From CAWGXG01 sp963826505 (lineage in GTDB: Bacteria; Chloroflexota; Anaerolineae; Aggregatilineales; Aggregatilineaceae): DNA of 64,000 nt. The stretch covers positions 868,001 to 932,000 of the forward strand of contig CAWGXG010000008.1 of assembly GCA_963826505.1 (NCBI GenBank), written 5' to 3'. The notes under the pieces were generated by a model. It saw only the letters and a program-made list of their open reading frames with translations, made no database searches and was not told the DNA's origin. The position numbers and the translations under genes were made by a program. This document shows, one piece after another, positions 8,726-17,090 of this stretch. Numbering within the stretch: position 1 is the stretch's first letter; the number at the start of each line of letters is the position of its first letter.

Positions 8726-9025
8726 CAATGCCTCCCAAAGTCAACAGGCCGGAATGTTACCCCACAGCGGCGCGATTGTACCACGAGTTGACCCTCCATG
8801 TTCGTTTTGTCAGAAAATCGCCCGGGAGTCGTTGGCAAATCGCCCGGGGGTGAGAATATCGAGAGTTGCCTCTTGTAAGCCGCTCTATTTAACGGTAGTA
8901 TGTGGGATATGTGGGATATTCTGGTGATTGGTTGGCTGGTGTGAAAGCGAGAGCCCGCGTGCTGATCGGCGCGGGATGATAACCAGACTATTGCGTCCTC
9001 GTTGCAGTCAAGAATTGGAGATCTG
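8726..9025. other. Divergent intergenic region between the FlgD-Ig gene and folC
   Basis: About 300 bases without a gene. It holds the minus-strand extended -10 element (8775-8783), a perfect tandem pair of the nine-base word TGTGGGATA (8901-8909, 8910-8918), and a small GC hairpin CCCGCG (8954-8959) with CGCGGG (8970-8975). I see no convincing folC promoter; it may start near the tandem words. Confidence 0.5.
8775..8783 (-). promoter_or_regulatory. Candidate extended -10 promoter for the minus-strand four-gene unit
   Basis: On the minus strand the sequence TGGTACAAT (8783 to 8775) is an extended -10 element about 50 bases before the ATG at 8725. A good -35 box is not visible, so this is tentative. 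Confidence 0.35.
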
Positions 9026-10411
9026 ATGACCCCTGTGCCGCTGGCGTCCTACGACGACGCCATGGATTACATGTACAGCTTTGTAGACTGGGAAGTCGAA
9101 CGTCATGTGCGTTATTCCCCGGAGGTAATGACATTGGAGCGGCCTCGCATTGTGCTAGAGGCCTGTGGTAATCCTCACCAACAGTATCCCGTGGTACATA
9201 TCACGGGAACCAAAGGCAAAGGATCGGTAGGCGCCATGTGTGCGTCTGCATGTCGCGCTTCAGGACTGCGCGTGGGGCTTTACTCATCGCCGCATCTGCA
9301 AGACTTCCGCGAGCGCATTCGTATTGATGACCGGTTGATCAGCCCTGAGGAATTCACTCAGTTGGTCAATGAAATTCGCCCGATAATCGACAATGTGCCT
9401 AATATCACGTGGTTCGAAGTGACGACCGCCCTGGCGTTTTTGTATTTCGCTCGCCAACAAGTCGACATCGCCGTGATTGAGGTTGGGTTAGGCGGGCGGT
9501 TGGATGCTACCAACGTGGTTACACCCGTTGTCTCGGTGGTGACGAGCCTCAGCTACGACCACATGCATCTGTTGGGTGATTCGCTGACTTCGATCGCAAC
9601 GGAGAAGGCCGGAATCATCAAACCGGGCATTCCGGTTGTGAGCGCCCCGCAGCCTTCCGAAGGGCTAGATGTCCTGGTGTCGATTGCTGCCGAGCGCCAT
9701 TCCCCGCTCACTTTGGTGGGGCGTGATTGGGTGTACGCTCTGGAATCAAGTAATTGGAGCGGCGAGCAGTTCACGGCCGGTCCAGCCGATACTGCGCCCC
9801 AACACTACTACACGGCCCTGTCCGGCGAGCACCAGGCGCTAAACGCGACCGTGGCGCTGGCGGCCCTCGACCATGTGCGGCGTGCGGGTGTGGCCGTGAC
9901 AGACGAAGGGATCAAGAAGGGATTCGAACGGGTGGATTGGCCGGGCAGGTTGGAAGTGGTCGAACACACGCCGCTGCTGGTTCTCGATGCCGCTCACAAC
10001 GGTGCTTCGGCACGTCGTCTGCGCGAAGCGCTGGATGAGATGTTCACACAGCGCCCGCTCGCGCTGATCTTCGGCGTCTCCGCGGACAAAGACATTTCTG
10101 GGATGTTCGATGCGCTGCTCCCGATAGCGGATTATCTCATCGCTGCTCAGGCGGTCCATCCGCGGGCGCTGTCGACGGACGTAATCGAGTCGGTTGCGCG
10201 TCAACACGGATACGATCGACCTATCCTCCAAATACCGGAATTGTCAGCCTCTTTAGCGCGTGCCACAGAGTTAGTGGGACCCGGTGGCTTGATCTGTACA
10301 ACGGGATCGCTGTTTGTCATCGGTGAGATGCGTACTGTTTGCGGTCTTCCGGTGGGGCACGTGGTTCGCCGAGTCATATCATCGCGGCCCGTTTTCAGAG
10401 GCAGGATGTAG
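9026..10411 (+). CDS. folC: Bifunctional folylpolyglutamate synthase/dihydrofolate synthase
   Basis: 461-residue Mur-ligase-family enzyme that adds glutamate to dihydropteroate or folates with ATP in the cytosol. The P-loop HITGTKGKGSVG lies near residue 55 and is followed by YSSPHLQDFRERIRI, both hallmark FolC segments. Later motifs include IAVIEVGLGGRLDATNV, TEKAGIIKPG and LLVLDAAHNGASARRL, the last being the C-terminal domain nucleotide site. ATG at 9026 is chosen over TTG 9002 because TTGGAGA lies eight bases before it. The gene ends 44 bases before the likely lon start, and the three genes folC-lon-AlbA_2 form one unit. Confidence 0.93.
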   Translation: MTPVPLASYDDAMDYMYSFVDWEVERHVRYSPEVMTLERPRIVLEACGNPHQQYPVVHITGTKGKGSVGAMCASACRASGLRVGLYSSPHLQDFRERIRIDDRLISPEEFTQLVNEIRPIIDNVPNITWFEVTTALAFLYFARQQVDIAVIEVGLGGRLDATNVVTPVVSVVTSLSYDHMHLLGDSLTSIATEKAGIIKPGIPVVSAPQPSEGLDVLVSIAAERHSPLTLVGRDWVYALESSNWSGEQFTAGPADTAPQHYYTALSGEHQALNATVALAALDHVRRAGVAVTDEGIKKGFERVDWPGRLEVVEHTPLLVLDAAHNGASARRLREALDEMFTQRPLALIFGVSADKDISGMFDALLPIADYLIAAQAVHPRALSTDVIESVARQHGYDRPILQIPELSASLARATELVGPGGLICTTGSLFVIGEMRTVCGLPVGHVVRRVISSRPVFRGRM

Positions 10412-10454
10412 GGGTGAGGATATTGGACGCATATCAGGACTGTGGGCGTTCCGC

Positions 10455-12893
10455 ATGATAGGACACGGAATCAGCGATTTTTACTCGATACAAGATGCCG
10501 AGCCAGACGCCAACGGTCTGATCGAAGCTGTATTGCTGCCCCTGGTGAATCTGGTGGTCTTCCCCAACATGGTCACGCCGTTACTGGTGCATCGCGAACA
10601 AGATGTTGCCGCCGTCGGCGAGGCGCAGGAGCGGCAGCAAACGGTTATCGGTGCATTGGTGCGGGATGCGAACGTCGCGGTTTTCAAGCCCGATGATCTG
10701 GTGGCATATGGAACCGAGATGGCGCTTGGCCGACTGATGCACATGCCAGACGGCGGCAACACGGTGCTGGCGCAAGGACGTCGCCGGGTCGAGATAGTTG
10801 AGTTTGTCCAAACACAGCCGTTTTTCCGAGTCAAGGCGCGTCCTGTCGCCGAGCGATCGCCCCTGAGCCGGGAAGTCACGGCCCTGATGCGGGCGGTGCT
10901 CAGCCTGCTTCAAAAATGCGCCGATCTGAGTTCCCAGATCCCTGAAGAAGTCTATGTCTATGCCCTAAATGTTGACGAGCCGGGCTGGCTGGCGGATCTG
11001 GTGACGTCTACGCTCAACGTCGATGTGCCTGAACGGCAGGCGCTGCTAGAAATTAGCGACCCGGTCGAACGTTTGCGAAGAGTCAGCGGGTTGTTGGGAC
11101 GCGAACTTGAAGTGTTGGAACTCGAGGAAAACATCCAGTCGCAGGTTCGTCATGAGGTTGACCGGTCGCAGCGTGAGATGCTGTTGCGCGAACAGATGCG
11201 AGTCATCCAGAACGAATTGGGCGAGATGGATGTGTTTCAGCAAGAACTGACTGACTTGCAGCAGCACATCGCTGATAAAGAACTGACCGACGAAGCGCGC
11301 GACAAGGCCCTTAAAGAAATGGGGCGCTTGATCATGATCCCGCCGATGGCCCCCGAAGTTGGGATCATCCGGACTTACCTGGATTGGCTGCTCGATCTTC
11401 CCTGGGTTGAGATGACGGAAGATAACCTGGATGTCGAGCACGCGGCTCAAGTGTTGGATGCCGAACACTTTGGTTTACCCAAAGCTAAAGACCGAATTAT
11501 CGAGCATATCGCCGTGCGCCAGCTTGCCGCCGACAAGATGAAGAGTCCCATTCTATGTTTTGTTGGACCTCCGGGGACTGGCAAGACGTCGTTGGGTCAA
11601 AGCATTGCCAAAGCTTTAGGGCGCAAGTTCGTCCGAGTAAGTCTCGGCGGCGTTCACGACGAGGCTGAGATTCGCGGTCACCGGCGGACCTACATCGGGG
11701 CGCTGCCCGGGCGGATCATTCAAACGATGCGGCGTGCGGGCACGATCAACCCGGTGTTTATGCTGGATGAGATTGACAAACTCGGCGCGGATTTTCGGGG
11801 CGATCCTTCGGCGGCGCTGCTGGAAGTGCTCGATCCCGAGCAAAACCATGCCTTTTCCGATCATTATCTCGACGTGAGTTATGATCTGTCCAAAGTGTTG
11901 TTCATCACCACCGCGAATTACTACGATCCTATCCCTCCGGCGCTGCTGGATCGCATGGAAGTGATTGAATTTCCTGGCTACATCGAAGAGGAGAAAGTCA
12001 GCATTGCGCAGCAGTTTCTGATCCCGCGCCAGTTGGAACAGCATGGACTCGACGAGGTTGGGATCCGGTTTGACGAAGCGGCGATCCGTACCATATGTCG
12101 CGAATATACGTACGAAGCGGGGGTGCGCAATCTCGATCGCGAAATCGCCAAGGTGTGCCGCAAATTGGCACGCCGAGTCGCTGAGAAGAAGCGTGTCACC
12201 CGGCGGGTGTCTGCCGCACAACTGGACAAATATCTGGGTCCGCCCCAATTTCTGCCGACATTGGCGGCAGAACAGGATGAAGTCGGGGTCGCGACCGGCC
12301 TGGCTTGGACGGAGTCCGGGGGCGATATCATGGCCATCGAAGTGACTCTGATGCCGGGCAAGGGTGGACTGCTGCTGACGGGTCAGTTGGGCGACGTGAT
12401 GCAGGAGTCCGCGCAGGCTGCTTTGAGCTATACGCGGTCGCGGGCTCAAGAACTTGGCATCGATCCGGATGAGTTTGACCGGCTGGATATTCACGTGCAT
12501 TTGCCCGAAGGAGCGATCCCGAAAGACGGCCCTTCTGCCGGGATTACGCTGGCAACTGCCATGATTTCGGCCCTCGTGCAGCGCAAAGTGCGCCGCGATG
12601 TAGCAATGACCGGGGAGATCACTTTGCGCGGGCGAGTGCTCCCGGTCGGTGCAGTGCGCGAAAAAATCCTGGCAGCGCATCGTGCGGGTGTCAAGCAAGT
12701 GCTCCTACCTAAACGCAATGAAAAAGATCTCGTCGAGATCCCAAAGCGGCTCATGCGCGGTCTGGATATCACCCTGGTTTCCCATATGGATGAAGTGGTG
12801 GAACACGCGTTAGTGCCACCTCAACGATTGGCGCGTGATACATCGGCTGACAGTGACCAAATAGCAGTAGGACAGGACCATGCTTCCCAGTAA
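10455..12893 (+). CDS. lon: ATP-dependent Lon protease
   Basis: 812-residue cytosolic AAA+ serine protease that degrades misfolded and regulatory proteins. The N-terminal substrate domain begins with LPLVNLVVFPNMVTPLLV. Walker A is GPPGTGKT at residues 371-378 and Walker B is VFMLDEIDKLG. The proteolytic domain has the Ser-Lys dyad, Ser694 in PKDGPSAG and Lys737 in GAVREKILAAHRAG, spaced as in bacterial Lon. The frame is open upstream to 10314 inside folC, but conservation begins near ATG 10455; no good ribosome site precedes it, so the exact start is uncertain. It overlaps the next gene by 14 bases. Confidence 0.95.
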   Translation: MIGHGISDFYSIQDAEPDANGLIEAVLLPLVNLVVFPNMVTPLLVHREQDVAAVGEAQERQQTVIGALVRDANVAVFKPDDLVAYGTEMALGRLMHMPDGGNTVLAQGRRRVEIVEFVQTQPFFRVKARPVAERSPLSREVTALMRAVLSLLQKCADLSSQIPEEVYVYALNVDEPGWLADLVTSTLNVDVPERQALLEISDPVERLRRVSGLLGRELEVLELEENIQSQVRHEVDRSQREMLLREQMRVIQNELGEMDVFQQELTDLQQHIADKELTDEARDKALKEMGRLIMIPPMAPEVGIIRTYLDWLLDLPWVEMTEDNLDVEHAAQVLDAEHFGLPKAKDRIIEHIAVRQLAADKMKSPILCFVGPPGTGKTSLGQSIAKALGRKFVRVSLGGVHDEAEIRGHRRTYIGALPGRIIQTMRRAGTINPVFMLDEIDKLGADFRGDPSAALLEVLDPEQNHAFSDHYLDVSYDLSKVLFITTANYYDPIPPALLDRMEVIEFPGYIEEEKVSIAQQFLIPRQLEQHGLDEVGIRFDEAAIRTICREYTYEAGVRNLDREIAKVCRKLARRVAEKKRVTRRVSAAQLDKYLGPPQFLPTLAAEQDEVGVATGLAWTESGGDIMAIEVTLMPGKGGLLLTGQLGDVMQESAQAALSYTRSRAQELGIDPDEFDRLDIHVHLPEGAIPKDGPSAGITLATAMISALVQRKVRRDVAMTGEITLRGRVLPVGAVREKILAAHRAGVKQVLLPKRNEKDLVEIPKRLMRGLDITLVSHMDEVVEHALVPPQRLARDTSADSDQIAVGQDHASQ

Positions 12894-14349
12894 CGCACAA
12901 CCAACCCAGACATCTTTTGTCGATCCCGGACAGGCGATTTCGGAACAAGAAATATTGGAGATGCTGGAGGCCGGGCGGAGTGATGTGGTCGCCTGGCTAC
13001 CGGGTCGCGCACCTGTCGGTGATATCGCTGAAGCGCTTGCGGCTATGGCAAACGCGCATGGAGGCACGCTCCTGCTCGGAGTGGCGCCGCGCGCCGACAA
13101 ACCGGTGGGCGTAGACGATGCCGAAAACGCGATCAACTGCGTGCTTGAGGCGGCCCTGTCGATTGAGCCGGTGCTGATCATCCCTCTGCCGCAGCTTGTG
13201 CAAGTCAAAGGCTCGCAGATGGTGATCGTACAGGTGCCACGCGGCATGCCTTACGTCTATGCCTTGGATGGCCGATACCTGACGCGTGATGGCGCTATCA
13301 ATGGGCCATTGTCACCCCAGCGGTTGCGGCGCCTGATGCTGGAACGCGGTGATGTCACGTTTGAGGCCGAACCCGCCCGTAACGCGCAGAAGGAAGACCT
13401 GGATTGGGATCAGGTCGAAGCCTACGGTAAGAGCCTGAGCGGGATGGGCGGAATCTCGCCGGAAGAAGTGCTGATCAAACGGGGCTGCCTGGTGCGTCAT
13501 GAGGGGGTGCTGCGTCCGACGAACGCGGGGATTCTCCTGTTTGGTAAAGACCCGCAGCAGTTCCTGCGCGGCGCGGATATCACCGCCGCCCGTTTTGGCG
13601 GCATGGAAATGGGCGATGTGTTTACGCGGCAGGATATCAGCGGAACGCTGCCGCAGCAAATCCGCCGGGCCGAGACTTTCCTGGCGGACAATGTACGCAA
13701 AGGCGTGCAGCTTGGTGACCGTATGGCGCGCACAGAACAGCCGGAATATCCGCAAAAGGCAGTGCGCGAATTAGTGGTGAATGCTGTCGCCCATCGCGAT
13801 TACAGCATTCAGGGCGACGGCATCCGGCTGTATCTCTTCGGCGACCGGTTGGAGATCACCAGCCCTGGCGGGCTGCCCGGACCTGTGACGGTCGATAATA
13901 TTGTCGATGAGCGTTTTTCGCGTAATTCGGCGATTGTGCAAGTGCTGTCCGATATGGGGTTCATTGAGCGATTGGGCTATGGTGTTGACCGTGTGATCGC
14001 TTTGATGCGCGAGACGAGCTTGCCGGAGCCTGAATTCGCCGAGACTGCTGGCGGTTTTCGCGTCACTCTGTATAACAAGCCGGTTTCCAATGAAGAAGAG
14101 ACTGAGCCGGATTTATTTGGTGGCATTTTCCGTGGTCAGCACATCAACCGCCGCCAGGAGTATGCCCTGGATTTTCTGATTAACCGCAAGAACGCCCGTA
14201 TCACAAACAAAGATCTGCAGGAATTGTGCCCGGAAGTTCACCCAGAAACGATCCGGCGCGATCTGGCCGACCTGGTCAGCCGCGGCATCCTGATCAAGAT
14301 GGGTGAAAAACGCGGATCGTATTACGTGTTGAAAAAACAGCAGAAATGA
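12880..14349 (+). CDS. AlbA_2 (Schlafen-type) domain protein with HATPase_4-like and C-terminal winged-helix regions
   Basis: 489 residues of the family often annotated as putative transcriptional regulator or RecG-like. The N-terminal AlbA_2/divergent AAA_4 domain shows the typical order: ALAAMANAHGGTLLLGV near residue 50, then VPRGMPYVYALDGRYLTRDG. A middle ATPase-like region carries ELVVNAVAHRDYSIQGDGI and RLEITSPGGLPG, seen in the HATPase_c_4 family. The last 80 residues, QEYALDFLINRKNARITNKD to GEKRGSYYVLK, look like a winged helix. It starts inside the end of lon, suggesting coupled synthesis. DNA or RNA targets are unknown; family members act in regulation or defence. Confidence 0.82.
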   Translation: MLPSNAQPTQTSFVDPGQAISEQEILEMLEAGRSDVVAWLPGRAPVGDIAEALAAMANAHGGTLLLGVAPRADKPVGVDDAENAINCVLEAALSIEPVLIIPLPQLVQVKGSQMVIVQVPRGMPYVYALDGRYLTRDGAINGPLSPQRLRRLMLERGDVTFEAEPARNAQKEDLDWDQVEAYGKSLSGMGGISPEEVLIKRGCLVRHEGVLRPTNAGILLFGKDPQQFLRGADITAARFGGMEMGDVFTRQDISGTLPQQIRRAETFLADNVRKGVQLGDRMARTEQPEYPQKAVRELVVNAVAHRDYSIQGDGIRLYLFGDRLEITSPGGLPGPVTVDNIVDERFSRNSAIVQVLSDMGFIERLGYGVDRVIALMRETSLPEPEFAETAGGFRVTLYNKPVSNEEETEPDLFGGIFRGQHINRRQEYALDFLINRKNARITNKDLQELCPEVHPETIRRDLADLVSRGILIKMGEKRGSYYVLKKQQK

Positions 14350-14457
14350 TGCGGATCGGTGGTAAGACGGCGGTTGGGAGTTCTGACCCTCCCGGCTCGG
14401 GCGGGTTAAGCTCCTTCTTCACTGACGATATCTGTCCAACAATGCGTACTGGATGAT

Positions 14458-16042
14458 ATGCTGAAACAACGCTATTCGAAATTCGTAGTGGTCTGGGTGG
14501 TCGGATTGCTGCTTTCGGCGTGCAATTTCGCCGTCAAATCGCCGACGCCTGTTCCAACGGCAACGATGACACCATCAATTACGCCAACGGCGACGGTCAC
14601 GGCGACGGCGACTCTTACACCTACTGCGACGGCCACGCCGTCCATCACGCCGACCGTGACCCAAAGTCTGACGCCCACAATCACTCCCACACCTACGCTT
14701 ACAGCTACGCCTTCGGCTACGCCATACCCCGTGGTTGGATTCGCCAACGATCAGTGGGTTTCGGTAGACGTCCCCGATATCATTAAGACTGGCGTGAGTC
14801 AGCCATACTACGCGATCATCAGCGCGAACGAACGCACTGGCGGAATTTCCAGCCCCGACACCCCGATGCCGGAAAATGAGGTAGAAACGCTCTACCTGGT
14901 TGATCCGTCAAGCGGTGAATTGACAGACATTGTCGATCTACCCGTCAGCACGGCGGACAAAATCTACTGGTCACCCGACGGTACCAAGCTGGCCTATTTC
15001 ATGGAGCCGCGAGTCCTGGCGGACAGTACACGCGTGGGCGGTCTGTATCTGATCAATTTCACGATCGGGATTAGTCTGCGGTTGTTCAATATTCCGACGC
15101 TAAATCCGCGAGGATTGGCGGATCATCGCCCTGTCTGGTCGCCCGACAGTTCTCAGCTCGCGGTGGCACTGCCAACCGCCTATGATGTCGACATATTCAT
15201 TATCTCCGCAGACGGATCGGTGTTCCAAAACGCGACAGCGCATGGGGCTTATGACATGTGGCCGGCGTGGTCGCCAGATGGTCGACGGCTCGCGTTCGTG
15301 TCTGACCGGAATACATGTCCAACCTGGGTGCCAGGAGAGCCGGGAGTCGTGCGCAACGCTGGATAGCTTGCCGCCGACGAGCGGCAATCTGTTCGTAATG
15401 GATGTCAGCACCGGGGCAGTACAACAAATTTCCGAGATCGAAGTTGACGGCCCACTTACTGGATCAGCAATCTTCAAATTGCGTTTACGACAGGGCTTTC
15501 CGACCCATTTTCCGCTGAATCGTCGATCTGGATCGCTAACATCCAGGCGGGTACCGTGCGCAAAGTGTCCGATGACGATCAGTCGCTCAATCTCGGGGCA
15601 GCGTGGTCGCCTGATGGGCTGCGCGTATTGTATCAGCGTGCGAGCGATCCTTCGACCTTGCTGCTCAAGGACGCCAATGGGAGTCTGATCAATTCGACCG
15701 ATCAGTACCTGTTCTCCAGATTTGGGTTTTCTGCCGCCTGGTCTCCAGGGGGCGAATGGGTCGCTTTCGGTGGGCGGAATACTCAATGTCCGTATGGTCT
15801 CGTGGTGGCGCGCAACTACGCTTGACGTGTTCTTTGCTGGGAGCACGCCCAACGCGTGCGATCCCAGTTATTCCCCCGATGGGAAATGGTTAGCGTTCGC
15901 CGGTATACAGACGCGCGCAGGTGCGGCAGATGGACGGCTCGATCTGTATATGGCCAGCCCGAACGGTTATGGCGCGCGTAACCTGACCAGTCACCTAAAG
16001 GGTGATGTTCAGTTGTTAGGGTGGATTGGCCCGGCTTCATAA
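14458..16042 (+). pseudogene. PD40/TolB-type beta-propeller lipoprotein gene with three frame breaks
   Basis: One ancestral protein of about 525 residues is spread over two frames. The first part has a lipoprotein signal ending LLLSAC at Cys22, a Thr/Pro-rich linker of some 50 residues, and PD40 propeller blades (IYWSPDGTKLAYF, PVWSPDSSQLAVA, PAWSPDGRRLAFVSD). Reading shifts from frame 1 to frame 2 around 15330-15360, back to frame 1 around 15445-15460, and to frame 2 again around 15815-15830; blades continue after each shift (AAWSPDGLRVLYQ, AAWSPGGEWVAFG, PSYSPDGKWLAFAG). Continuity of blades on both sides of every break shows a single gene. Either it is decayed or these are sequencing indels. 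A cell-surface binding role is likely when intact. Confidence 0.75.
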
Positions 16043-16085
16043 CAAATCCGGCAAGTTTTCATGCATCCCATGAGGAGGAAATGTG

Positions 16086-16934
16086 ATGGTCACAAGAACA
16101 GCGCTCGTGACCGACAGTACCTGTAATGTGCCGCCTGACCTTGCTGCCGATCGACACATCTACGTGGCCCCCCTGTATATTTTGTGGGGAGATGACACGT
16201 ACCGTGATGGTGTTGATCTTACCGAACCTCAACTGTTTGAGCGTTTGGAGACAGCGAGCGTTCTACCCAAGACGTCGCAAGTCAGCCCGCAGGATTTTGC
16301 GGGGTTGTTCACTCATGCGCATGAGGTTGAGGAAGCCGATGAAGTGGTGTGCGGCGTGATTTCTTGTGACTTGAGTGGAACATATGCCTCGGCTATTCAG
16401 GCCAAGGATATGGTGGATTTCCCTGTACGAGTCGTGGATACACGCCAGGCTTCCTGGGGATTGGGATTCCCCATGCTCGCCGCGGCGGCGGCTCGTGATG
16501 CTGGAGCGACTCCTGATAAAATTGCTCGCGTTATTCAAGAATCTTCTGAACGATCGCGAGTGTTTTTTACGGTGGAAAGTCTTGAATATTTGCATCGAGG
16601 CGGGCGGATAGGCGCGGCCAGCCGCTTTCTTGGATCTGCACTCAATATCAAGCCCATTTTGCAGCTTAATGAGGGCGTCGTTATTCCTGTTGACAAAGTG
16701 CGCACACGTAAGCGCGCCGTAGAGCGGATGCTCAAAATGGCGGCGGACTGTGCTGCGGGGCAGCCAATTCAGCGGCTGGCCATCATTCATGGGGATGCTG
16801 AGGCCGAAGGACAATTGATGTTGGAAACGGCGGTTGAGCAGTTTGGGCCGGACGAGTTATATTTGTCCTTTGTTACTGCGGTGGTCGGTGTGCACGTTGG
16901 CCCTGGCGCGCTAGGGATTATTGTGGAATGGTGA
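16086..16934 (+). CDS. degV: DegV family fatty-acid-binding protein
   Basis: About 282 residues of the DegV family. Such proteins (FakB type) bind a single fatty acid and present it to a FakA kinase; no fakA is in the window. Signatures are ALVTDSTCNVPPDLA at the N terminus, the ligand-loop PKTSQVSPQDF, SCDLSGTYASA, and the central RRGGRIG-like segment LEYLHRGGRIGAASRFLG, followed by KPIL. AGGAGG lies about 12 bases before ATG 16086; GTG 16083 directly before it is equally possible. The gene converges on mfd, with a hairpin between the two. Confidence 0.93.
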   Translation: MVTRTALVTDSTCNVPPDLAADRHIYVAPLYILWGDDTYRDGVDLTEPQLFERLETASVLPKTSQVSPQDFAGLFTHAHEVEEADEVVCGVISCDLSGTYASAIQAKDMVDFPVRVVDTRQASWGLGFPMLAAAAARDAGATPDKIARVIQESSERSRVFFTVESLEYLHRGGRIGAASRFLGSALNIKPILQLNEGVVIPVDKVRTRKRAVERMLKMAADCAAGQPIQRLAIIHGDAEAEGQLMLETAVEQFGPDELYLSFVTAVVGVHVGPGALGIIVEW

Positions 16935-17044
16935 GGCCAGCACGCGATTGAACTACATCTTTGGGGGCTGCGGAACATCAGGAGCTATTTCCCGCGCGCT
17001 TTCCCACGTTACCCACCCAATAACCCAAAATGTTTCCCAAATAT

Positions 17045-17090
17045 CCCACATTATCCAGCAATTATCCCGCACTAAGCTGGATAATGTGGG
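17045..17090. terminator. Perfect 15-base inverted repeat between degV and mfd
   Basis: CCCACATTATCCAGC (17045-17059) and its exact complement (17076-17090) enclose a 16-base loop. The right arm lies inside the last codons of mfd, whose stop is at 17062-17064. No long U tract follows on either strand, so it may act as a bidirectional, weakly U-dependent terminator or as an RNA 3' end structure for both convergent genes. Confidence 0.6.

Noticed and set aside
11616..12698. Long minus-strand open frame (360 codons) inside lon
   Set aside because: It is antisense to the conserved AAA+ and protease domains, its codons follow those of lon, and its product resembles nothing.
14540..14730. Short tandem repeat in the lipoprotein gene
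   Set aside because: The ACG/ACC-rich stretch encodes a Thr/Pro linker common in surface proteins of this lineage; it is imperfect and is not a CRISPR or satellite array.
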